Both the position numbers and the translations under genes were made by a program. Below, one piece after another: positions 50,484 to 58,804 of a DNA stretch of 64,000 bases. A model generated the notes under the pieces. It was not told where the DNA came from. It saw only the letters and a program-made list of their open reading frames with translations, and made no database searches. Numbering within the stretch: the first letter of the stretch is position 1; every line of letters begins with the position of its first letter. Origin of the DNA: Suilimivivens sp964614185 (lineage in GTDB: Bacteria > Bacillota > Clostridia > Lachnospirales > Lachnospiraceae); assembly GCA_964614185.1 (NCBI GenBank), contig CAZTKJ010000003.1:68838-132837 (forward strand). Direction: 5' to 3'.

Positions 50484-52010
50484 TTATGCTTCTCCTGATT
50501 CCATCTCTTTTTTCAGTTCCGCCGGCATATTTCTTGGTCCACGAACTGCGTATACGCCAAACTGCTTGATCCTCTCAAATGACCATACCCCTGCCTTGTA
50601 CTTCTTTAAAAGTTTCACCTTCATTGCCTGCTTCATAGTCAGATTCTCATCTGAAAAATGATAAGAAATATCTACTTCTATTGCCTTACATTTATACAGG
50701 ATAGATGAATACGGCGCTGCCACATACATATAAATAATATCGCCTACATGAACATCACTGCCCTGCTTCCATGTCACAATGTCAGAAGCCTCAAATGCAC
50801 CAATCACATCATAATATTTCGGATTAGCCGGAATGATCCAGTCCTTTACCACCGTACGATTCGACTTCTTCCTCTGCGAAACACCGCTTTTTGAAATACC
50901 CAGTACTCTGAAAATCTGCGCCTTAGTAGCAATGGGATATATCTCATTCATATGATTTACTATCCGCTTCCAGGATTCTTCAGCATCTTCCCCATAGGCA
51001 GAAGTTACATGATCATATCCCCAGAGATGCTCCGGAGTGGAATATACGGCAACAGACCAACCATAGCTTTCACCCTTCTTATTCTTCTTCTGTCTGAAAT
51101 CTCTCATGCAAAGATACATGTTCATTTCAAGGTCAGTGACAGTACCTTCAAAATTCTTCTCCCCATCTTTACCAAAACCGGCATTCTGTTTTACTTCAAA
51201 GGAATATAATTCTGCATCTGCATTCCCTTCTGCAAAAAGATCCATGATCTTCTTTTGGCGCATGGAAGCCTTCTCATCATCCCAGCGCGCATCGAAGTCA
51301 TATCCATCCCTGCGATAATTTGCAAAATATGGAAACCATTCCCTGGAAATAAATCCAGCCTTTTTATCAAAAAATTTACCGTAAATCATCTGTCCGCTTC
51401 TGGAAATAATCTCTCTCCACTCCCACGGATCACGCTCAGGATTTTCACTCCACCAGTCTTCCGATACAGTCCTCTCTTCCAGCGAAAATCCCGGAATATC
51501 ATTTTTAAACAACGGCAGGAAACCAATTTCATTAATATATGCAATTGCCTCTTCTACTGTATGAATGCACTCCGGATATGACAGCTTCTTTCTCAGCTCT
51601 TCTTTCAGATATTCGTATCTCAGGCGTTTTTCGTCCTTTGCAAAATGCACCTTTCGTGACTGCGTAGGATTATTCTCATAGGAAAGAACTTCATCGCCAA
51701 ACTGCTCACTTGTAAGATCAAATACACAATCCCTTACCACATTGTAACAATGGTAATTTCCATCGGGCCTTAAGATGCCATAAACATCCCCTCCAAAGAT
51801 ATCCTGTGCAAGAAATGCTGTAATAGAGCACTGTCCCAATGTCATATTTTCCTTAGTCCATCCATCTCTCATTCTTGGCGCACATGTATCTGCACACCAT
51901 ATTTCCGAAAGTAAATCATATAGATGCCTGGGATTTTTTATCTGCTTATATTCTTCAGACGCCGCAGGCACATCAGACTGCTCCCATCCGTAAAATTTAT
52001 ATTCTTTCAT
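50484..52010 (-). CDS. Three-domain fusion: YunG-like, AlkZ-related and EVE
   Basis: A 508-residue soluble protein. Residues about 28-128 read as a YunG domain (LYDLLSEIWCADTCAPRM, NMTLGQCSITAFLAQDIFGG, YHCYNVVRDCVFDLTSEQFG). Residues about 150-371 resemble proteins annotated as AlkZ-related (DPWEWREIISRSGQMIYGKF, AGFISREWFPYFANYRRDGY, VYSTPEHLWGYDHV, ATKAQIFRVLGISKS). The C-terminus from about 389 is an EVE domain (DWIIPANPKYYDVIGAFEAS, VHVGDIIYMYVAAPYSSILY), a PUA-like fold that reads modified bases. The start at 52010 (MKEYKFYGWEQ) follows AAGG. Role unknown; recognition or repair of modified or damaged nucleic acid is a possible reading. Confidence 0.7.
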   Translation of the reverse strand: MKEYKFYGWEQSDVPAASEEYKQIKNPRHLYDLLSEIWCADTCAPRMRDGWTKENMTLGQCSITAFLAQDIFGGDVYGILRPDGNYHCYNVVRDCVFDLTSEQFGDEVLSYENNPTQSRKVHFAKDEKRLRYEYLKEELRKKLSYPECIHTVEEAIAYINEIGFLPLFKNDIPGFSLEERTVSEDWWSENPERDPWEWREIISRSGQMIYGKFFDKKAGFISREWFPYFANYRRDGYDFDARWDDEKASMRQKKIMDLFAEGNADAELYSFEVKQNAGFGKDGEKNFEGTVTDLEMNMYLCMRDFRQKKNKKGESYGWSVAVYSTPEHLWGYDHVTSAYGEDAEESWKRIVNHMNEIYPIATKAQIFRVLGISKSGVSQRKKSNRTVVKDWIIPANPKYYDVIGAFEASDIVTWKQGSDVHVGDIIYMYVAAPYSSILYKCKAIEVDISYHFSDENLTMKQAMKVKLLKKYKAGVWSFERIKQFGVYAVRGPRNMPAELKKEMESGEA

Positions 52011-52054
52011 ACTTTGCACCTTCCATTATCGTTGCAGATTATTTGAAAGCAGTA

Positions 52055-52116
52055 TATCATGTCAGCAGGAAATCAAGCGCAAACGAAGGGAGCATTTGAT
52101 TTCACCTGACATGATA
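52055..52116. repeat. Inverted repeat TATCATGTCAG...GAAATCAA
   Basis: TATCATGTCAG (52055-52065) and GAAATCAA pair with TTGATTTC and CTGACATGATA (52106-52116), about 19 bp of stem around a 20-base loop. A third direct copy of TATCATGTCAG lies at 52215-52225. The gap between the fusion gene and the MATE gene thus holds a repeat of possible mobile origin; no gene is inside. Confidence 0.65.
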
Positions 52117-52131
52117 ACGAAAAAATCTTTG

Positions 52132-52175
52132 AGCGCGTAGCGCGGCAGCCGCATAGCGGCTGGATTTTTGAGTTT
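52132..52175. terminator. GC-rich hairpins, possible terminator
   Basis: GCGCG-TA-GCGC-like and CAGCCGC-ATA-GCGGCTG (52145-52161) hairpins in a row, followed by GATTTTTGAG on the plus strand. No plus-strand gene lies just upstream, so they may be part of the repeat element and not a working terminator. Confidence 0.4.
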
Positions 52176-52262
52176 ATTATATCTGCATCTTTTCCTCAAT
52201 GCAATCCGAAATTCTATCATGTCAGATTTTTATAAATTTATCTGCCGGGATTTGGAGGAAAC

Positions 52263-52290
52263 TTGACAAAACAAGCAGTAAGCTTAAAAT
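52263..52290 (+). promoter_or_regulatory. Promoter of the MATE transporter gene
   Basis: TTGACA (52263-52268), 16 bp, TAAAAT (52285-52290), about 28 bp before the start codon. Confidence 0.7.
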
Positions 52291-52317
52291 GAAAATAGTA
52301 GAATGAAGGAACGTAAG

Positions 52318-53682
52318 ATGAAGACAATTAGCTATGATGAAAAATATAAAATGATGACAGAAACCCCAATCAGCCGTCTGATTCCAAGGTTGGCAGTGCC
52401 AACAATTATCAGTATGCTGATTACTTCTATTTATAATATGGCAGACACTTTTTTTGTGAGCCAGCTAAGTACCAGTGCCTCCGGAGCAGTGGGAGTGAAT
52501 TTTTCACTGATGGCTATGATTCAGGCCATTGGCTTTACGCTTGGTATGGGAAGCGGGAACTACATATCCAGGATGCTGGGAGCCAAGGAGCAGGAAAAGG
52601 CACAGAGAGCCTGCTCTACAGCAGTATATACTGCCTTTGTTTTTGGTCTTGCCTTAGCAGTTTTTGGTGTTTTAAATATTGACAGACTTGTCCGTGTCCT
52701 TGGTGCAACAGAAACGATTGCGCCTTATGCCAAAGACTATGGACAGTACATATTAATTGCCGCCCCTTATATGACTGTTTCCTTTGTGTTTAATAATCAC
52801 CTTCGTTCTCAGGGAAATGCTGCCCTTTCCATGATAGGCATTACCACGGGAGGTATTCTGAATGTGATCCTGGATCCTATACTGATCTTCGGATTTGGCA
52901 TGGGAATCTCCGGGGCGGCTATTGCCACAATCTTCAGCCAGTTTGTAAGCTTTGTGATTTTGCTTGTCCTGGTGATCCGTTCAAAGAATGTGTTGAAGCC
53001 ATTGCCGAAATATTATACATTTCGGTGGTGGGTGTATGGGGAAATCTTTTCCGCCGGTCTGCCGACTTTCGGACGGCAGGGACTGGCAAGTGTGGCGTCT
53101 GTCCTTTTGAATGTAGCCGCATCCGGTTTTGGGGATGCAGCGGTGGCAGCTATGTCCATTGTAACAAGAATCATGATGTTCATTAATTCAGCCTTGATTG
53201 GTTTTGGTCAAGGCTTTCAGCCTGTATGCGGATTCAATTTCGGGGCGAAAAGATATGACAGGGTGTTGGAGTCTTACTTTTTCTGCCGCCGTGTAGCGCT
53301 TGCCTTTCTGCTGGTAATGGGTGTTGTCATGTTTGCCATTTCCACGCCAATCATGAGAATGTTCAGGAAAGAGGATGCAGAGGTGGTCCGTATCGGTGCG
53401 CTGGCGCTAAAAATGCAGTGCTGTCTGCTTCCCTTTCAGGCCTATGTGATCATTGGAAACATGCTGACCCAGTCCATTGGTTACAGTTTCCGGGCAACAC
53501 TTACTGCAATCAGCAAGCAGGGGTTGTTTTTTATCCCGGCAATCTTGATTTTGCCCCGGCTTTTGGGTGTGATGGGACTTCAACTGGCACAGCCTGTGGC
53601 GGATGGGCTTACTTTCATACTTACCCAGGCCATTGTAGTGATGGTAGTAAAGGAACTGCGGGAAATGGTTCAAAAACAGTAA
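52318..53682 (+). CDS. MATE family multidrug/cation exporter
   Basis: A 454-residue protein with twelve predicted helices. The start MKTISYDEKYKMMTETPISR with IPRLAVPTIISMLITSIYNM and ADTFFVSQLSTSASGAVGVN is the standard N-terminal MATE sequence; a second homologous half starts near PTFGRQGLASVASVLLNVAA. It exports organic cations using a proton or sodium gradient. The ATG at 52318 is preceded by AAGGA at 7 bp. Substrates cannot be predicted. Confidence 0.92.
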   Translation: MKTISYDEKYKMMTETPISRLIPRLAVPTIISMLITSIYNMADTFFVSQLSTSASGAVGVNFSLMAMIQAIGFTLGMGSGNYISRMLGAKEQEKAQRACSTAVYTAFVFGLALAVFGVLNIDRLVRVLGATETIAPYAKDYGQYILIAAPYMTVSFVFNNHLRSQGNAALSMIGITTGGILNVILDPILIFGFGMGISGAAIATIFSQFVSFVILLVLVIRSKNVLKPLPKYYTFRWWVYGEIFSAGLPTFGRQGLASVASVLLNVAASGFGDAAVAAMSIVTRIMMFINSALIGFGQGFQPVCGFNFGAKRYDRVLESYFFCRRVALAFLLVMGVVMFAISTPIMRMFRKEDAEVVRIGALALKMQCCLLPFQAYVIIGNMLTQSIGYSFRATLTAISKQGLFFIPAILILPRLLGVMGLQLAQPVADGLTFILTQAIVVMVVKELREMVQKQ

Positions 53683-53732
53683 CTGATGGATTCACCTATC
53701 GAGAGACTATATAGATTGGATGTCAATAAGCA

Positions 53733-54380
53733 ATGAGGTATTTTAAGTGTTTGTTAGAAACAATAAAACAATCAATACGATCATTGGAACTGAAGAATGT
53801 TTTGCTTGTGATGCTTGGAAGTTTGATTCAAGCCATTGGTATCTGCAATATTCATACATTCTCAGATGTTACTGAAGGTGGAACATTAGGACTCACACTT
53901 TTGATCTTTCATTTTACAGGTATTTCCCCAGCTATAACAAGTCTGATCGTAAATGCAGGTTGTTATACATTGGGATGGAAAGTGCTGGGAAAGAAGTTCC
54001 TCGCATATTCCGCAATTTCTGCTGTTTCTTATTCGCTATGTTATAGTTTTTTAGAACCATTTGCACCACTCTTGCCGAGTATTCTTGATCTACCGCTTGT
54101 ATGTGCAATACTTGGAGCAATATTTATTGGCGTTGGTGCAGGCGTAAGTGTACTTGGAGGCGGAGCTCCCGGGGGAGATGACGCCTTAGCGATGAGTTTA
54201 AGCCAAAAATTACATTGTAAGATCCAGTATATCTATCTTGCCAGTGATTTGATAATTTTAGCATTATCGCTCTCTTATATACCACTTAGAAAGATAGCAT
54301 ATAGCTTATTGACAGTTATCCTTTCCGGACAGATTGTTGGATGGATACAACAATTAAAAAAAGGTTTCAGGAATTTCTAA
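53733..54380 (+). CDS. YitT family membrane protein
   Basis: A 215-residue protein with five or six helices: LEIKNVLLVMLGSLIQAIGI-like start, FSDVTEGGTLGLTLLIFHFT, and the family's glycine-rich VGAGVSVLGGGAPGGDDALA. The YitT family is of unknown function. The gene follows the MATE gene at 50 bp and has a poor ribosome site, so it may depend on the upstream transcript. Confidence 0.8.
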   Translation: MRYFKCLLETIKQSIRSLELKNVLLVMLGSLIQAIGICNIHTFSDVTEGGTLGLTLLIFHFTGISPAITSLIVNAGCYTLGWKVLGKKFLAYSAISAVSYSLCYSFLEPFAPLLPSILDLPLVCAILGAIFIGVGAGVSVLGGGAPGGDDALAMSLSQKLHCKIQYIYLASDLIILALSLSYIPLRKIAYSLLTVILSGQIVGWIQQLKKGFRNF

Positions 54381-54419
54381 TCAACTTAATGACAAAATTC
54401 ATGGGAGATGTAATCAACT

Positions 54420-55451
54420 ATGCTTAAATTAAAACATGAAAATTTTATCAAGGCGCGAGATTATGTATTTGCAAACGGTGATGACATAAACCGTGCGTGG
54501 TTCAGATACCTTTTTGAGGACAATGATGAAGATGCGTTTTTAAATGTATTGGCAAAATATCAGCACGAGAATGGCGGATTCGGCGATATATATTATGAGT
54601 TTGATTATCAGGGACCATGCTTGAAATCCACCGAGATAGCTGTTAAGTATATTTTAAATTTGAAAGAAAAGCCGTCTGCAAATCACCCGCTGATACAAAA
54701 TATGATGAAATATATTTTGGGACTTTACATACCTGAAATAGGGAATTGGGGAGAAGTCACCGTACCCGAAGTCAACAACGGCACTCATTGCTACTGGGTT
54801 CGTTATAAAGGAGAAGATGCGAAACCGATAGAAGATGAAGATGAACGTATAAGAAAATACAGTGCCAATGAAAAAGTGTGTTTTGCATCATTTGTTTCCT
54901 ATTATTCCGAGCTTGTGCCAAAAGAATTGTACCTTGATATCATAAAGTATCCAACGGAACATATACTGCGTTATTGGAATAAAAATTCGTCCAATTATAA
55001 CAAGGAAATTTTTGATAAAGGCGAGCCGTATGATATTGAGTATTTTCAATGGTTTGTACCTTGCTTGAAAGATAAGGAAATGGCGGACAGACTAACCTCA
55101 ATTTTATGTCAGAACCCTACAGCTTTTATGGAGCTTGATTTTGCAAAATCCGACAAGGATTATGTCCATTTGCCCTGCGACGTGGTAGGACACCCCAACA
55201 GTATCGTGTATCCCGCCGTAAAGAACCTGGTTCTTGATTCGTTGAAATACAGGATGGGGCAGCAAAGCGATGATGGTCGTTGGTTATTGGGCTGGTCTTT
55301 CGGCGATGACGAGAGTTTGCAGAAGTTACAGGCCAGGTACGAAACGTACCGCACGCTTGCTATGTTAGAGAAATTAGACAGATTTAATATGATTGAAAAA
55401 CAAATCATGCCTTCGGCCTTAACGGACCGTAAAAAAGGAAATCCTCTGTAA
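54420..55451 (+). CDS. Alpha/alpha-toroid (prenyltransferase/squalene-cyclase-like) protein
   Basis: A 343-residue soluble protein. Repeats such as LAKYQHENGGFGDIYYEFDY, and QSDDGRWLLGWSFGDDESLQ near the end, have the Q..(D/N)G.(F/W) form of the QW-type toroid repeat. A cyclase DxDD motif is not visible, so it may be a fold relative without terpene activity. Located 39 bp after YitT and ended by a terminator overlapping its stop. Function unknown. Confidence 0.65.
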   Translation: MLKLKHENFIKARDYVFANGDDINRAWFRYLFEDNDEDAFLNVLAKYQHENGGFGDIYYEFDYQGPCLKSTEIAVKYILNLKEKPSANHPLIQNMMKYILGLYIPEIGNWGEVTVPEVNNGTHCYWVRYKGEDAKPIEDEDERIRKYSANEKVCFASFVSYYSELVPKELYLDIIKYPTEHILRYWNKNSSNYNKEIFDKGEPYDIEYFQWFVPCLKDKEMADRLTSILCQNPTAFMELDFAKSDKDYVHLPCDVVGHPNSIVYPAVKNLVLDSLKYRMGQQSDDGRWLLGWSFGDDESLQKLQARYETYRTLAMLEKLDRFNMIEKQIMPSALTDRKKGNPL

Positions 55452-55471
55452 CAGTTTCCTGTCACAGAGGA
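55442..55471. terminator. Terminator after the toroid protein gene
   Basis: TCCTCTGTAACAG - TTTC - CTGTCACAGAGGA, 13-bp stem with one mismatch, then CTTTTGCTC; it includes the stop codon at 55449-55451. Confidence 0.82.
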
Positions 55472-55488
55472 CTTTTGCTCTTCTTATT

Positions 55489-56355
55489 TTAATTTTTCAT
55501 ACCCGTAAGGGCAATTCCTTCCACAAAATATTTCTGACCAATCAGGTAGAAAACAACACCCGGAATAAAGGACATACAAGTTGCACACATAATTGCCGAC
55601 CAATCCGACTTCAGTGATCCTTTGAACTGGGAAAGTCCGATTGCAATCGTAAATTTGTCCGATGTATTGATATAAATCATCTGTTGCAGCAGATCATTCC
55701 AGATTTGAATAAACAGCAACAGTGCCACCACAATCATGGCTGACTTAATCGAAGGAAAAATAATTTGAAATAAAATTTTAAATTTCCCGGCTCCATCAAT
55801 AGTTGCTGCCTCATCCAGTTCCTTTGGAATAGTGCTGATAAACTGACGAATCAAAAAAATGTTAAAAGCCCCGCCGCCACAAAAGTAAGGAAGTACCAGC
55901 GGCCAGTAGGTATTTGCCAGATGAAAGCCTCTGGTCCACATAATATATAATGGAATCAAAGTCACCATAGTAGGCAGCAGCATAGACCCTACACACAGAC
56001 CAAACAAAAATTTCTTTCCTGGAAACCGTAGTCTTGCAAATGCATATCCTCCCAGCGTTGCCGTAAATGTACCGCCCAGGATCGCCGGTATGATAATCGT
56101 CATTGTATTTTTAAAGTAATCCCAAAAAGGAAAGTATACCAGTGCCTCCTTATAATTGGAAAACAGCCAGTTTGGCGGTAAGAAAGTAGGGGGCCACTGA
56201 AACAATTCCGCATTGGTCATCAGACTGGATCGGAAAATCCACCAGATTGGAATCATTACAATTACTGCCATCACGATCACCAGCACAAGAGAAACGATGT
56301 CCGCTATCCTCTCATTCCTCTTTTTACTTGAAAAACTCTTTTCACGGCTCATCAA
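55489..56355 (-). CDS. Carbohydrate ABC transporter permease (MalG-type)
   Basis: A 288-residue inner-membrane permease with six helices. The EAA motif EAATIDGAGKFKILFQIIFP contacts the ATPase. It overlaps the other permease gene by 4 bp. No ATPase gene is present; these importers commonly share a global MsmK-type ATPase encoded elsewhere. Likely imports L-arabinose-containing oligosaccharides, judging by the glycosidases beside it. Confidence 0.9.
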   Translation of the reverse strand: MMSREKSFSSKKRNERIADIVSLVLVIVMAVIVMIPIWWIFRSSLMTNAELFQWPPTFLPPNWLFSNYKEALVYFPFWDYFKNTMTIIIPAILGGTFTATLGGYAFARLRFPGKKFLFGLCVGSMLLPTMVTLIPLYIMWTRGFHLANTYWPLVLPYFCGGGAFNIFLIRQFISTIPKELDEAATIDGAGKFKILFQIIFPSIKSAMIVVALLLFIQIWNDLLQQMIYINTSDKFTIAIGLSQFKGSLKSDWSAIMCATCMSFIPGVVFYLIGQKYFVEGIALTGMKN

Positions 56356-57257
56356 TCATCGCCTCCCTCGTAGAATATCCAGCTCTTACTTGTAGCAAAC
56401 AATATAACGGTAAAAATACCAATCAGCAAAAAAGAAACAAAGGAAATGGCACAGGCATAGCTGAACTTACCGCTCTTAAATGCATATTGATACATTACAT
56501 ATGAAATAAAACGTGATGAATTGCCAGGACCGCCCTGCGTCAGTGCAAGAGCAGGTGTTACAACCTGCATATTGGTTATGAGCGCCATAAGCAAATTGTA
56601 AAAGATGATCGGTGTCATGCATGGAATAGTCACATGCTTAAATTTCTGCCAGGAATTTGCTCCATCAATTTCCGCAGCTTCATGATAAACTCTGGGTACG
56701 TTCTGAAGCCCTGCCAAAAAGATAACAATCAGATTTCCCGACAGCCACACTGCTATCAGTGCAAGAGAAGGCACCACCAGTTCCGAAGAGGCAATAAACT
56801 TCAGCTTATGTATTCCCAGAAGTGAGAGAACATAATTAAACAAGCCAAAATTTGCTTCATATAACCAGCTCCATCCTATATATACCGCCATTGCAGGCAA
56901 TACATAGGGCAGATAAAACACTGCGCGGAAAAATCCACGGGCCGGAATCTTTCTATTGAGCAGAAGGGCAATCGCAAGGGAATAAATCATACTGCCCATT
57001 ACTGCCAGTACAGAAAAATAAATTGTAACCTTGATTGAATCCACAAAGTACGGATCTTGGTTAAACAACTTTACATAGTTTGCAAGTCCTACCCATTCCG
57101 GAATACCCACGCCTTCCCATTTGGTAAGGCTGAGACCAAACACAGCAGCCAAAGGCACATATGTCAGGAAAATCAGTCCTATAATAGAAGGAAACAGACA
57201 AATATATGCCGTTATAATTTCATTTTTATGCATCTTCTTTTTATAATGCTTTTTCAA
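56352..57257 (-). CDS. Carbohydrate ABC transporter permease (MalF-type), probable TTG start
   Basis: About 301 residues and six helices, with the EAA-type loop YHEAAEIDGANSWQKFKHVT. Start: a TTG at 57257 has a perfect GGAGG 8 bp upstream and gives KKHYKKKMHKNEIITAYICL after the initiator, the usual N-terminus of this family. The ATG five codons earlier (57272) overlaps that ribosome site and lacks one of its own. Partner of the MalG-type permease. Confidence 0.87.
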   Translation of the reverse strand: MKKHYKKKMHKNEIITAYICLFPSIIGLIFLTYVPLAAVFGLSLTKWEGVGIPEWVGLANYVKLFNQDPYFVDSIKVTIYFSVLAVMGSMIYSLAIALLLNRKIPARGFFRAVFYLPYVLPAMAVYIGWSWLYEANFGLFNYVLSLLGIHKLKFIASSELVVPSLALIAVWLSGNLIVIFLAGLQNVPRVYHEAAEIDGANSWQKFKHVTIPCMTPIIFYNLLMALITNMQVVTPALALTQGGPGNSSRFISYVMYQYAFKSGKFSYACAISFVSFLLIGIFTVILFATSKSWIFYEGGDD

Positions 57258-57334
57258 ATGAGGCACCTCCATAATACAAGCCAGATAACCTGGGATGCCT
57301 GCTTTTACAGACACCCCAGCTTATTTTTAAAGTC

Positions 57335-58741
57335 TTATTCGTCAAGGAATACAGCATTCAGAGCATCATAATTATCATTTAATACATCTGCAGCTGTTTC
57401 ATCTCCGGTCCATACATCACCGAGGACGCCTCTAAGCAACTCTATAAATTCATTTGTATGCGGTACATAATACCAACAGGTAGACTGCGCATTATCCATT
57501 GCATAATTAACAAGCGCTCCTACGCATTCCTCATGCTCAGGGAAATTTTCATTATCGATCCAGCTGCTGGTCAGCGCTTCGTCTGTATAGTATTTCTCAA
57601 GAATCGGCATCCAGATACCAGTTGCAATCAAGCTATCCCAACTATTTTCTTCTTTCATATACCACTTAATAAAATCCATTGCTTCTTCAGGATGTTTACT
57701 TTGAGAGAAAACAACCTGAGGGCCGCCGGTACAAATGGTAACAGAATTCTTCATCATCGGAAGACGTGCAACGCCATAGTTAAAATCAACGCCATTTAAG
57801 CAGGTACCAATATTCCATGCGCCACCGGTAGACATTGCAATGTTTCCTGCACAGATGGTAGACTGTACTCCATCATCAGTCAATCCTGCTCTGTAAGGCA
57901 TTACATGTTCAACGTTCATCAGATCGGCTACTTTCTGAATAGACTCTGCTACTTCAGGTGTATTGATCGTACAGGTCTTACCATCTTCAGAAAACCAGCG
58001 TCCGCCATTAGAAAGTGCCCATACTTCCAACTGCCATGTCCAGTTATCTACAGTACAGCCATACTGCACAATATTTTGCGGATCAAATCCATCTTCTGCA
58101 GCATTCTTTCCATTCACATCAATGGTCAGTTTCTTTGCAATGTCTACAAATTCATCCCAGCTCATTGCTTCTGTTGCAGAAGGATAAGGCACATTTGCAG
58201 CATCAAAAAGATCCTTATTATAATACAGAACAAGAATTTCATTTGCTGCAGAGTAAGCTACCGGCTTACCATCAGCCTTAAAGGTAATACTATCAAGAGG
58301 AGCAGCATCTGCGCCTGCATACATATCAGAAATATCTGCCAGCAGACCTTTAGAACCAAAATCAAGTACGCCGGCCTCGCTCATAATACCACAGTCAGGT
58401 AATTCATTTGCTACTGCCATGGTATTTAGTTTAGCTACATATTCCTCATTAGGGATGCACACGATATCTACAACGATTCCCGGGTTTTCTTCATGATATT
58501 TGTCAGCGACTTCCTGTACACTGGCTGCTTCATCCGGGGTTCCCCAATAAGAATAGGAAATGTGAATCTCATCTCCGTTTCCCTGCTCCGTGTTTGTCTC
58601 CGTTGTGGTCTCTGCAGCAGGCTCAGTTGTATTTGTTTGTGGTGTTTCTGTGGTCTCTGTCTGGCCTTTTCCACATGCAGTGAGTGAAAGTGCCATTGCA
58701 AGACCAAGCATTGTTGAAATAACTTTCTTATACTTTTTCAT
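57335..58741 (-). CDS. Sugar-binding lipoprotein of ABC importer
   Basis: A 468-residue extracellular solute-binding protein (family 1). Signal peptide with lipobox LTAC (Cys near residue 23), a Thr/Glu-rich linker to about residue 55, then the binding domain (HISYSYWGTPDEAASVQEVA; ANELPDCGIMSEAGVLDFGS). A GGAAGG-rich ribosome site precedes it. It delivers oligosaccharide to the two permeases. First gene of the transporter operon. Confidence 0.9.
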   Translation of the reverse strand: MKKYKKVISTMLGLAMALSLTACGKGQTETTETPQTNTTEPAAETTTETNTEQGNGDEIHISYSYWGTPDEAASVQEVADKYHEENPGIVVDIVCIPNEEYVAKLNTMAVANELPDCGIMSEAGVLDFGSKGLLADISDMYAGADAAPLDSITFKADGKPVAYSAANEILVLYYNKDLFDAANVPYPSATEAMSWDEFVDIAKKLTIDVNGKNAAEDGFDPQNIVQYGCTVDNWTWQLEVWALSNGGRWFSEDGKTCTINTPEVAESIQKVADLMNVEHVMPYRAGLTDDGVQSTICAGNIAMSTGGAWNIGTCLNGVDFNYGVARLPMMKNSVTICTGGPQVVFSQSKHPEEAMDFIKWYMKEENSWDSLIATGIWMPILEKYYTDEALTSSWIDNENFPEHEECVGALVNYAMDNAQSTCWYYVPHTNEFIELLRGVLGDVWTGDETAADVLNDNYDALNAVFLDE

Positions 58742-58804
58742 ACTTTTCCTTCCTTTCTTTTTGTTGGTTTTATATTATACAGCAACTTCCTGCTGCGTAT
58801 AATC

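Noticed and set aside
57905..58402. Plus-strand frame of about 165 codons
   Set aside because: Antisense to the sugar-binding lipoprotein; no start signals.
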